Source: GCA-003244245 sp050700495 (GTDB lineage Bacteria; Actinomycetota; Actinomycetes; Mycobacteriales; Pseudonocardiaceae). Taken from it: a stretch of 11,263 nucleotides of DNA. The stretch covers positions 1 through 11,263 of the forward strand of contig JBOHHF010000368.1 of NCBI GenBank assembly GCA_050700495.1, read 5' to 3'. The notes beneath the pieces were generated by a model that saw nothing but the letters and a program-made list of their open reading frames with translations, did no database searches and had not been told where the DNA came from. The translations under genes were made by a program, and so were the position numbers. Positions 5,783-11,263 of this stretch are shown in pieces (position 1 is the first letter of the stretch; each line of letters begins with the position of its first letter).

Positions 5783-6121
5783 TTACTCCGCGTCGTCTTC
5801 AGTTCGGAGAGCCTTCTCGATCAACACCTCGGGGTCCGACACACGCTGGGCCGTCACGGTAACCCTCTTCCCGTTCGATGAGATCACCTCAATGCTCACA
5901 TCCGAGCGGCGTTGCTTCAGCCACACCGACACAGAGTTAGCGAGCACTGTCACTGCCCCACCGGCGCCAAACACCACAGTCAGGGTGTCGGTAATCCCTC
6001 CCATGTTCCCGGATTCGATCGGCTGGTGTTCGATCTGGGCTCGCCCGCGGAACTCGGCTTCACGTCCCAGCCATTCGCGCAGCGATGCCAGCTCGCTGAC
6101 GATGTCACGCCCCGCAGTCAC
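5783..6121 (-). CDS. Effector-associated constant component EACC1-like protein
   Basis: The product is 112 aa. The layout fits EACC1 proteins: an N-terminal amphipathic region (LASLREWLGREAEFRGR), a Gly-rich hydrophobic helix at about 44-68 (TDTLTVVFGAGGAVTVLAN, then SVWL), the RRSDVSIEV strand with the RRSD box at 71-74, and a C-terminal strand-helix (RVTVTAQRV, then DPEVLIEKAL). In the family this small protein is the invariant partner of a variable effector, here the caspase 4 bp downstream; its biochemical role is not established. The GTG start at 6121 overlaps the stop of a 16-codon ORF (GTGA), and no in-frame ATG, GTG or TTG start exists between it and an upstream TAA. The ribosome binding site is weak, so coupling to that ORF is plausible. 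The family name comes from memory of the sequence pattern, not from a search. Confidence 0.8.
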   Translation of the reverse strand: MTAGRDIVSELASLREWLGREAEFRGRAQIEHQPIESGNMGGITDTLTVVFGAGGAVTVLANSVSVWLKQRRSDVSIEVISSNGKRVTVTAQRVSDPEVLIEKALRTEDDAE

Positions 6122-6168
6122 TCGAATCCGTGCTTGCGCCGATACTCCTTATAGCCGCTGTTCGTCAT
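6118..6168 (-). CDS. Possible 16-codon leader peptide coupled to EACC1
   Basis: ATG 6168 opens a short ORF encoding MTNSGYKEYRRKHGFE whose TGA overlaps the GTG of EACC1 (GTGA). Its basic, non-repetitive composition differs from random shadow peptides in this DNA. The start lacks a good ribosome binding site. It may instead be the tail of an upstream gene lost by rearrangement. No other gene is visible in the 134 bp between EACC1 and the PIN toxin. Confidence 0.3.
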   Translation of the reverse strand: MTNSGYKEYRRKHGFE

Positions 6169-6255
6169 GCCGGTGCACTGTATCGGCCGCGAAGCTGCGG
6201 AACAGGGCAGCCACAATGCCTTCCCACGGCTGGCGCACTGCACCGTCAGAACCGT

Positions 6256-6660
6256 CTACAGCACATCTATCGGTAAGTCTGCGTCGATGCGCCGAAGGCG
6301 TCCGGGGTCCGCTGAGACGGCGGGCCATCCGCGCTGGCGACATGCGTGCACGACCCAGCTGGCGAGGGGATCGAAGACGCCCACCGTCTGCTGGCAGGTG
6401 TCGACGGCCGCGGCCTCGGCGGGTCCCAGGTCTGCGAGCACAACATAGGGCGCCCGGGCCAGAGTTTCGATCAGCGGTTCGGTCGCCGGATGCAGCAGCA
6501 TTGCCTCGCTCCGGGCGAACGCAGGCAGGTAGAAGCTGAGCTGCAACTCCCAGGCGATACCGAACCAGGTCTGCATCCCGACATGGCCGGAGGCCCAAGC
6601 GGCGACCGCGCTTGCATCAAGGACCTTGCCGGCGGCGGATGCGGCGAAGGGCTCGTCCAC
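6256..6660 (-). CDS. PIN-domain toxin (VapC-like)
   Basis: The product is 134 aa and starts with GTG 6660, 8 bp after the antitoxin stop. The PIN pattern is visible: Asp15 in KVLDASAVAAW, Glu52 in SEAMLL, Asp97 in VFDPLASWVVHACRQRGWP, and Asp118 in SADPGRL. These acidic residues would bind the metal ion of an RNase that cleaves tRNA, rRNA or mRNA in this family. Length and the ADPGRL ending match actinobacterial PIN toxins. It pairs with the upstream Phd-like gene as a type II toxin-antitoxin module. All four acidic positions are kept, so the toxin looks active. Confidence 0.8.
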   Translation of the reverse strand: MDEPFAASAAGKVLDASAVAAWASGHVGMQTWFGIAWELQLSFYLPAFARSEAMLLHPATEPLIETLARAPYVVLADLGPAEAAAVDTCQQTVGVFDPLASWVVHACRQRGWPAVSADPGRLRRIDADLPIDVL

Positions 6661-6668
6661 GATATTGC

Positions 6669-6977
6669 TCAGGAGGCGTCCGCGACTGGGTGGTTACGCC
6701 GGATGTAGTCGTCTCCTGGCCACGGTGTGCCGCTGCTGTCGTAGGCCCGGCGGTAGTCGGCCAAGGTGGGCGCGCCGAAGCGGTCGGCCATCATCTGGCT
6801 GATCTGGATGTGTCGCGGGTCGCGCAGCGTCCGGGTCGGCTGCGCTGTCGCGGGAACGATGTCCGCGACGGCGCGGCCATCGCGGACAAGGTGCACCACC
6901 GCGCCTTCAGCGGCGCGGGCGATGGCCTTGGCGACTTCCTGCGGATCATCAGGGGAGACGTCGAACGCCGGGTTCAC
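6669..6977 (-). CDS. Antitoxin of the PIN toxin pair (Phd/YefM-like)
   Basis: The product is 102 aa. The core EGAVVHLVRDGRAVADIVPA (residues 24-43) has the strand-turn-strand of Phd/YefM-type antitoxins, which bind DNA through the N-terminal part and wrap the toxin with the C-terminal tail (here SQMMADRFGAPTLADYRRAY onward, with WPGDDYIRRN). It lies immediately before the PIN toxin, in the usual antitoxin-first order, and would neutralise it and repress the operon. The GTG start at 6977 lacks a clear ribosome binding site, so a slightly different start is possible. Confidence 0.75.
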   Translation of the reverse strand: MNPAFDVSPDDPQEVAKAIARAAEGAVVHLVRDGRAVADIVPATAQPTRTLRDPRHIQISQMMADRFGAPTLADYRRAYDSSGTPWPGDDYIRRNHPVADAS

Positions 6978-7052
6978 GCGGTCATCGTAGCCACCAGCAG
7001 GCGGTCGCAGCCATCCACGACCACGTCCACCCGCGCTCGACAGGCCCCGGCC

Positions 7053-7829
7053 CTACCGGCCTCGCCATACCGGGTCCCGCCGCTGCAGTGCGGCGGCCCT
7101 GCCTTCGGCGGCGTCCTGAGTCGCGCCGACCACCCGGCGCATGGTCTCGCCGAACCGGATGGCGTCGGTCATCGGCAGGTCGGCGGTGCGCACCGCGACC
7201 TCCTTGGTCGCCCGCGCGGCCAGCGGGGCGCCCCGCACCAGCCGGCCGGCCAGCGATCGCGCGGCGTCCATCAGTTCCTCGGGCGCCACCACCCAGCCGG
7301 CCAGACCGATCTCATGTGCCCGCGCGGCATCGATTCGCGCCCCGGTGAGCAGCAGCTCCATCGCGTACTGCCTGTTGATCTTCCGGGGAAGCCGGATCGC
7401 GCCGACGATCGTCGGCACCCCGATCCGGACCTCGGGGAAGCCGAACTCCGCCCGCTCGCTGGCGATCACGAAGTCGCACCAGGTGACCAGCGTCAACCCG
7501 TACCCGAGGCAGTACCCGTTGACCGCCGCGATGACCGGCTTGAAGATCTCCCAACCGCTCTCGAACGAGTTCACCGTCGGGCGCTCCCAGAAGGTGCCGC
7601 CGAACTCGCCGGTCGGATCCCCCTCGCCGCGCAGGTCCGCACCGGTGCAGAAGGCCCGGCCGGCGCCGGTGATGATGGCCACCCAGGCGTCCTCGTCGTC
7701 GCGGAACCGGCTGAACGCCTCGTTCAGCCCGCGCCGCATGGCGCCGTCGATCGCATTGAGCCGCTCCGGGCGGTGGTAGGTGATCGTCGCGACGTGACCG
7801 TCGAGCTGGTAGCGCACGGTGTCATTCAT
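7053..7829 (-). CDS. Enoyl-CoA hydratase/isomerase (crotonase) family protein
   Basis: The product is 258 aa, the usual length for the family. Visible signatures are the N-terminal strand-turn ATITYHRPERLNAID, the first oxyanion-hole region AFCTGADL (60-66), the second oxyanion-hole segment IAAVNGYCLGYG (100-111), then FGFPE (Glu133) and AMELLLTG. Crotonase-fold enzymes stabilise acyl-CoA enolates. Classical hydratases use two glutamates (Glu144 and Glu164 in the rat enzyme). Glu133 matches the second, but the first position is Thr113, so ordinary syn-hydration is doubtful; isomerase or another acyl-CoA reaction is possible. It is cytoplasmic and stands alone, with 59 bp to the DUF1707 gene upstream and 75 bp to the antitoxin downstream. 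No ribosome binding site is evident, so leaderless translation is possible. Confidence 0.9.
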   Translation of the reverse strand: MNDTVRYQLDGHVATITYHRPERLNAIDGAMRRGLNEAFSRFRDDEDAWVAIITGAGRAFCTGADLRGEGDPTGEFGGTFWERPTVNSFESGWEIFKPVIAAVNGYCLGYGLTLVTWCDFVIASERAEFGFPEVRIGVPTIVGAIRLPRKINRQYAMELLLTGARIDAARAHEIGLAGWVVAPEELMDAARSLAGRLVRGAPLAARATKEVAVRTADLPMTDAIRFGETMRRVVGATQDAAEGRAAALQRRDPVWRGR

Positions 7830-7888
7830 CGGCGCAGATTACGGCTCGGCGGGGCAGTCGCGGGCCATGACTGCGACGAGACCGGCGG

Positions 7889-8347
7889 TCACTCGGCGAC
7901 GTCGGACTGGTGGTTGGACGTGCTCGGCACTCGGCGGTGACGGACCCAGCGGTAGTGCACCACCACGCTGAGCGCGAGCCAGAACATCGGTCCGGCCGGC
8001 CAGAACCACGGCACTGGACCCAGCGCCCACCGCAGGATCAGCACGGCAGCAAACGCCACCGCCACCACCACGTGCGCGGCGAGCCGCTGCCGAACCCGGG
8101 GAGTTAGCGGCATAGACAGGTCCGGCGCAGCCGGTTCTCGGGTCTGCGCGCTGGGCAGGTCGTTAGTGAGCTCGGCGAGGTCGGCACGGATCCGGGCCGC
8201 GTAAGCGGCGGCTAGGCGTTCGTCGGCCTCGGCGAGGGTGAGCATCCCGACCGCGGCGGCATCACGAACGTGGGCGGCAGCCTGTTCACGTTCAGCGTCG
8301 GAAACGCGGAGCGAGCCAGGGCGGGTCGTGCGGTCAAGGGTGGACAC
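7889..8347 (-). CDS. DUF1707 and two-TM domain membrane protein
   Basis: I choose GTG 8347 because AAAGGA lies about 8 bases upstream; the ORF extends further to 8422 but with unconvincing Pro/Arg-rich sequence. The product is then 152 aa. Residues about 11-64 match DUF1707 (LRVSDAEREQAAAHVRDAA, then LTLAEADERLAAAYAARIRADL). Two membrane helices follow (VVVAVAFAAVLILRWALG and GPMFWLALSVVVHYRWV), the small two-TM domain often fused to DUF1707. DUF1707 is found mainly in actinomycetes as an N-terminal helical module; its function is unknown. The short Trp/Pro loop between the helices would be extracytoplasmic. Confidence 0.85.
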   Translation of the reverse strand: MSTLDRTTRPGSLRVSDAEREQAAAHVRDAAAVGMLTLAEADERLAAAYAARIRADLAELTNDLPSAQTREPAAPDLSMPLTPRVRQRLAAHVVVAVAFAAVLILRWALGPVPWFWPAGPMFWLALSVVVHYRWVRHRRVPSTSNHQSDVAE

Positions 8348-8478
8348 GACGGTGTCCTTTCGTGGAGGTCGTGGTAGTGGATCGGGCCATGACGTCAATG
8401 GTTCGCCACGGCGGCCTTCCACGCGTCCGCCCCTGAGCGGCCGTCAACCCACCACACACGAAGCCCTACACCCCGTCG

Positions 8479-8510
8479 CCCCTACCACCCAGGGCGTACA
8501 CGTCAGTACG
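8479..8510 (-). promoter_or_regulatory. Possible promoter and palindrome upstream of the DUF1707 gene
   Basis: On the minus strand CTGACG (8506-8501) and TAGGGG (8484-8479) are 16 bp apart, resembling an actinomycete -35/-10 pair. A 5-bp-arm inverted repeat CGTAC/GTACG (8495-8510) overlaps the -35. The assignment rests on spacing only. The remaining DNA between 8348 and 8513 holds no gene that I can support. Confidence 0.25.
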
Positions 8511-8513
8511 GCG

Positions 8514-9218
8514 TCAGGGGGAGATCAGCTCGAAGGTCACGGCGGGGCGGGCGTTGAAGTGGTCGGCTGCGTGCGCGGCCAGCTGCTCGAGGAATGTCCT
8601 GGCCTGCTGCTCGGGCGGGTCGTCGCTGAGCGCTGCGAGGTAGGCGCGGTGCGCGGCCAGCGAGGCGACCGCGCGGTCCAGATGCGCTGAGACGTCTACT
8701 GCGTGCGTGTCGTGCGGGGAGCTCGCCACGGCCACCCACCGGACCCCGCCCCACGGCTCGGGACCCTCCAGATCAGGGAAGATCTACCGGTTGCCCGCGT
8801 CGGCGGCCGCATCGAGCGCGGCCCGTCCCACCGCACGGTGGTCCGGGGTGTTCCAGCTACCAGGGCCCCAGCTGTCGTGGTGGTTCAGCGTGACGATCAG
8901 CTCCGGGCGGTGCCGGCGGATCACCCGCGCGAGGTCACGGCGCAGCGGCACGCCGTACTCGATCATCCCGTCGCGGTGGTCGAGGAACTCGACGGTGTGC
9001 ACCCCCACCTCGGCGGCGCCGGCACGCTGCTCGGCTTCCCGCAGCGGCCCGGCCTGCTCAGGTGGCATCCCGTCGATGCCCGCCTCGCCACGCGTGACAA
9101 GCAGGTAGGCGATCTCCCGCCCCTCCGATGTCCATGCCGCTATCGCGCCGGCCGCGCCGTACTCGAGGTCATCGGGATGAGCCGCGATAGCCAGCCCGCG
9201 TTGCCAGTCGGTGGGCAT
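8514..9218 (-). pseudogene. LmbE/PIG-L family deacetylase with an in-frame amber codon
   Basis: From ATG 9218 the frame encodes GLAIAAHPDDLEYG, with His14 and Asp17 as zinc ligands and Asp16 as the likely base. Then come TRGEAGIDG and SWNTPDHRAVG (His127, the third ligand). This is the plan of MshB/LmbE N-acetylglucosaminyl deacetylases. Codon 145 is TAG (8786-8784). Beyond it the same frame continues as IFPDLEGPEPWGGVRWVAVA and a normal helical C-terminus to 8514. The family usually has Trp here (NRWIFP), so one G-to-A change in TGG explains it. Read through, the length is 234 aa, normal for the family. As given, the product would lose its last 90 residues. The true substrate is unknown. No clear ribosome binding site precedes the ATG. 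The longer minus-strand frame above 9218 is a shadow of the ABC gene. Confidence 0.85.
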
Positions 9219-9306
9219 CGGGAGCAGCGGGCGGGCTGGCTGGCATGAGCACCACCCTGCCACGCGCCGCCTGCGTCCGGTGCGTCTGGTGCGTCCGTCC
9301 CCCAGG

Positions 9307-9323
9307 TACGATATGTCCGTATC
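9307..9323 (+). promoter_or_regulatory. Candidate promoter/operator of the ABC transporter operon
   Basis: TACGAT (9307-9312) fits an actinomycete -10 element. It overlaps an imperfect dyad, GATATGTCCGTATC (9310-9323, 10 of 14 positions symmetrical). It lies in the 180-bp gap between the divergent LmbE and ABC genes. No convincing -35 is seen, so this is a weak call. Confidence 0.25.
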
Positions 9324-9398
9324 TCGGGCACGGTCACCGAAGACCGGCGCCATCCACCGATCCCGGTAGTGCACCGCACCCGGGTGGGAGGCCCACCG

Positions 9399-10391
9399 AT
9401 GAGCGCGGCCAAACACGCAGCCTGGCTCCGCCCGCCCGGCACAGAGCGGGATCCCGGGGACAGCCGCATGACCGCTGACGCGCTCGTGCACACCCGGGAG
9501 CTGACCAAGCGATATCAGGGGGGCATCGTCGCGGTGGACCGGGTGAGCCTGACAGTGCGCCGGGGCGAGGTGTACGGCTTTCTGGGCCCCAACGGTGCCG
9601 GCAAGACCACCACACTGCGGATGCTGCTCGGGCTGATCAGCCCGAGCCGGGGGACCGCCACCGTCTTGGGCTACCCACCGGGCGACCCGCGCGGGCTGAC
9701 CCGGATCGGCTCGATGGTCGAGACGCCCGCGTTCTACCCGTACCTGTCCGGGCGGGACAACCTGCGGGTGCTGGCCCGCTACTGCCAGGTGGCCGAACCG
9801 CAGGTGGACAGCGCGCTGGACACCATGGACCTCACCGCGCGCAGCGGCGACAAGTTCGCTACCTACTCGCTGGGCATGAAGCAGCGGCTCGGCGTCGCCG
9901 CAGCCCTGCTCAAGGACCCCGAGCTGCTCATCCTCGACGAGCCGACCAACGGCCTGGACCCCGCCGGGATGGCCGACATGCGGGCGCTGATCCGCCGGCT
10001 GGGTAGTGGCCGGCGCGGCGTGCTGCTGTCGAGTCACCTACTCGGCGAGGCGCAGCAGATCTGCGACCGGGTCGGGGTCATCTCCGGCGGCCGGATGATC
10101 GCCGAGAGCACGGTGGACGAGCTGCGTGGCGCGGCGTCACTGCTGCTGGCCGCCGAGCCGCTGGACGAGGCCGCGCGGCTGGCCGCCGAGCTGCTCGGCC
10201 CGCAGCGGGTCCAGCGCCACGACGGTCAGCTACGCCTGGACGCCGGGCCGGCCGACGCCGCGCGGGTGAACCGAGCGCTGGTGCTGGCCGGCGTGCAGGT
10301 CAGCGTGCTGCATCCGGTGGAGCGCAGTCTCGAAGAGGTGTTCCTGACCATGACCCAGGAGGACCGCGGTGAGCCAAGTCCTGTCAGCTGA
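9399..10391 (+). CDS. ABC transporter ATP-binding protein (ABC-2 type exporter)
   Basis: I start at ATG 9399 because GGGAGG lies 7 bases upstream; GTG 9369 and ATG 9468 are alternatives, the latter at the usual family N-terminus (MTADALVHTRELTKRY). From 9399 the protein is 330 aa. It has Walker A GPNGAGKT at about 63-70, the variant signature YSLGMKQRL at about 156-164, Walker B LLILDEP at about 176-182 followed by the D-loop NGLD, and the H-loop SSHLL with His213. The C-terminal 90 residues match the extra domain of DRA/NatA-type ATPases. It powers the permease encoded next, overlapping by 23 bp. The substrate, perhaps a drug, lipid or peptide, cannot be read from sequence. Confidence 0.95.
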   Translation: MSAAKHAAWLRPPGTERDPGDSRMTADALVHTRELTKRYQGGIVAVDRVSLTVRRGEVYGFLGPNGAGKTTTLRMLLGLISPSRGTATVLGYPPGDPRGLTRIGSMVETPAFYPYLSGRDNLRVLARYCQVAEPQVDSALDTMDLTARSGDKFATYSLGMKQRLGVAAALLKDPELLILDEPTNGLDPAGMADMRALIRRLGSGRRGVLLSSHLLGEAQQICDRVGVISGGRMIAESTVDELRGAASLLLAAEPLDEAARLAAELLGPQRVQRHDGQLRLDAGPADAARVNRALVLAGVQVSVLHPVERSLEEVFLTMTQEDRGEPSPVS

Positions 10392-11220
10392 GCTGCTCAA
10401 ACTGCGCAAGCGCCCGGCCACGTGGATCATCGTCGGCGTCTGGCTGGCGATGAACCTCGCCTTCGGCTACCTGATTCCCTACCTGATCTACCGCACCGGT
10501 TCGTTCACCGGGCCCGACGGTGCCGCGGTGTCCGAGCAGCTGCTGGCTGGGGTGCTCCCGGCCGGCCTGGTGACCAACGTGCTCAGCGGCTACCCCCTGT
10601 TCGGCGGGGCGCTCGTGCTGATCCTCGGTGCGCTGATGACCGGCGGGGAGTACGGCTTCGGCACCCTCAAGACCCTGCTCACCCAGCGCCCCCGGCGCGT
10701 CGAGGTGCTCGGCGGCGCGCTGGCCGCGCTGGCCGTGGTGGTGCTCGCGCTCGTCGTGGCCAGCTTCGTGATCAGCGCCGGCGCCAGCAGCGTCATCGCG
10801 GCGGTCGAGTCGGCGCCGGGGGCGTTCCCACCGGTTGCTGACCTGGCCCGCGGGCTCGCCTCGGGCTGGCTGATCCTGGGCATGTGGGTGCTGCTCGGGG
10901 CGCTGGCCGGGATCGCCTTCCGGAGTACCGCGCTGGCCGTTGGGCTCAGCCTGGTGTGGGCGCTGGTGATCGAGAACCTGATCCGGGGCTTCGCATCGCT
11001 GCTGGATGTCTTCGACACCGTGCAGCGGGCGCTGCCCGGAGTCAACGCCGGCTCGTTGGTGGCCGCGTTGGGTGCCGCCGGTCAGGGCGAGGGGTCCGGC
11101 GGGACACCGGGGGTGGATGCGGTGGTGGGTGGCACCCAGGCCGTGGTGGTGCTCGCCTGCTACGCGATCGGCTCCATTCTGGTCGCCGGGCTGTTGCTGA
11201 CCCGGCGTGACGTCACCTGA
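10369..11220 (+). CDS. ABC-2 type transporter permease
   Basis: The product is 283 aa. The GTG start at 10369 has AGGAGGA 5-6 bases upstream and lies inside the ATPase gene, so the two are translationally coupled. There are about six membrane segments, near 19-40, 60-90 (possibly a re-entrant plus a helix), 115-137, 165-184, 187-205 and 255-277. The motif GGEYGFGTLKTLLTQRPRR (92-110), after the second hydrophobic region, is typical of ABC-2 permeases and probably contacts the ATPase. The N-terminal MSQVLSAELLKLRKRPATW is the usual cytoplasmic start. It would form an export channel with the ATPase, probably as a homodimer. Confidence 0.93.
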   Translation: MSQVLSAELLKLRKRPATWIIVGVWLAMNLAFGYLIPYLIYRTGSFTGPDGAAVSEQLLAGVLPAGLVTNVLSGYPLFGGALVLILGALMTGGEYGFGTLKTLLTQRPRRVEVLGGALAALAVVVLALVVASFVISAGASSVIAAVESAPGAFPPVADLARGLASGWLILGMWVLLGALAGIAFRSTALAVGLSLVWALVIENLIRGFASLLDVFDTVQRALPGVNAGSLVAALGAAGQGEGSGGTPGVDAVVGGTQAVVVLACYAIGSILVAGLLLTRRDVT

Positions 11221-11227
11221 ATCTCGT

Positions 11228-11245
11228 AGCCTCATTGCTGAGGCT
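11228..11245 (+). terminator. Hairpin after the ABC transporter operon
   Basis: A perfect 7-bp stem AGCCTCA / TGAGGCT with the loop TTGC begins 8 bp after the permease stop. No T run follows in the remaining bases (TGCGCGCAGC), so it is a hairpin-only terminator candidate. Confidence 0.5.
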
Positions 11246-11263
11246 TGCGCGCAGCGGAGTAGG

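Noticed and set aside
6612..7940. 442-codon plus-strand ORF, the longest in the window
   Set aside because: It lies opposite the antitoxin and the clear crotonase gene; its Arg/Pro/Gly/His-rich composition is typical of an antisense read in GC-rich DNA.
9219..10037. Upstream extension of the LmbE frame
   Set aside because: It is antisense to the ABC ATPase, with no domain; the deacetylase begins at ATG 9218.
10384..11235. 283-codon minus-strand ORF
   Set aside because: A mirror of the permease gene, rich in His, Gln, Arg and Gly, with no family features.
1..11263. CRISPR array, insertion sequence or integrase
   Set aside because: No regularly spaced repeats, transposase or recombinase motifs were found on either strand.

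Overview
The window comes from a high-GC actinomycete. A member of the Pseudonocardiales is my best guess, based on codon use, GTG/TTG starts, and the DUF1707, EACC1 and small CGxx...CPxC protein types; this placement is inference. Base composition divides it in two. Positions 1 to about 4,510 are visibly less GC-rich and look like accessory DNA: small uncharacterised genes, an XRE regulator and operator-like palindromes. From about 4,510 to the end the DNA is strongly GC-rich.

Left part. A gene-free stretch (1-429) ends in a perfect UUCG-loop hairpin that closes a minus-strand gene of unknown function (430-831). A very AT-rich divergent promoter region separates it from a plus-strand membrane protein with a C-terminal SH3-like domain (965-2014). 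Facing that gene tail to tail is a minus-strand operon of four small proteins (2984 down to 2017). Two of its joints are ATGA overlaps, and two of the proteins share a Cys zinc-ribbon-like pattern. Its leader holds a large near-perfect inverted repeat. Two palindromes lie at the 3' end of the next gene, an XRE/TPR-type regulator (3166-4368) with a TTG start.

Centre. The most notable locus is a minus-strand operon at about 4,510-6,121. It encodes an EACC1-like 'effector-associated constant component', a C14 caspase-like protease with YYAGHG and LDCCFSG motifs, and a protein with an N-terminal helix-turn-helix-like segment. This is the layout of the actinobacterial biological-conflict systems in which EACC1 is paired with a variable effector. 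Here the caspase carries two single-base insertions in homopolymers, and the third gene has lost a credible 3' end where the XRE region begins. The system therefore looks decayed, or the sequence has indel errors. Next to it is a Phd-like antitoxin/PIN toxin pair (6977-6256).

Right part. This holds ordinary genes: a crotonase-fold enzyme (one of the two hydratase glutamates replaced), a DUF1707 two-TM protein, an LmbE/PIG-L deacetylase gene with an in-frame amber codon, and an ABC-2 transporter operon on the plus strand (ATPase plus permease) ending in a hairpin. Every gene from 2017 to 9218 is on the minus strand.

All assignments come from reading the sequence; no database search was possible.
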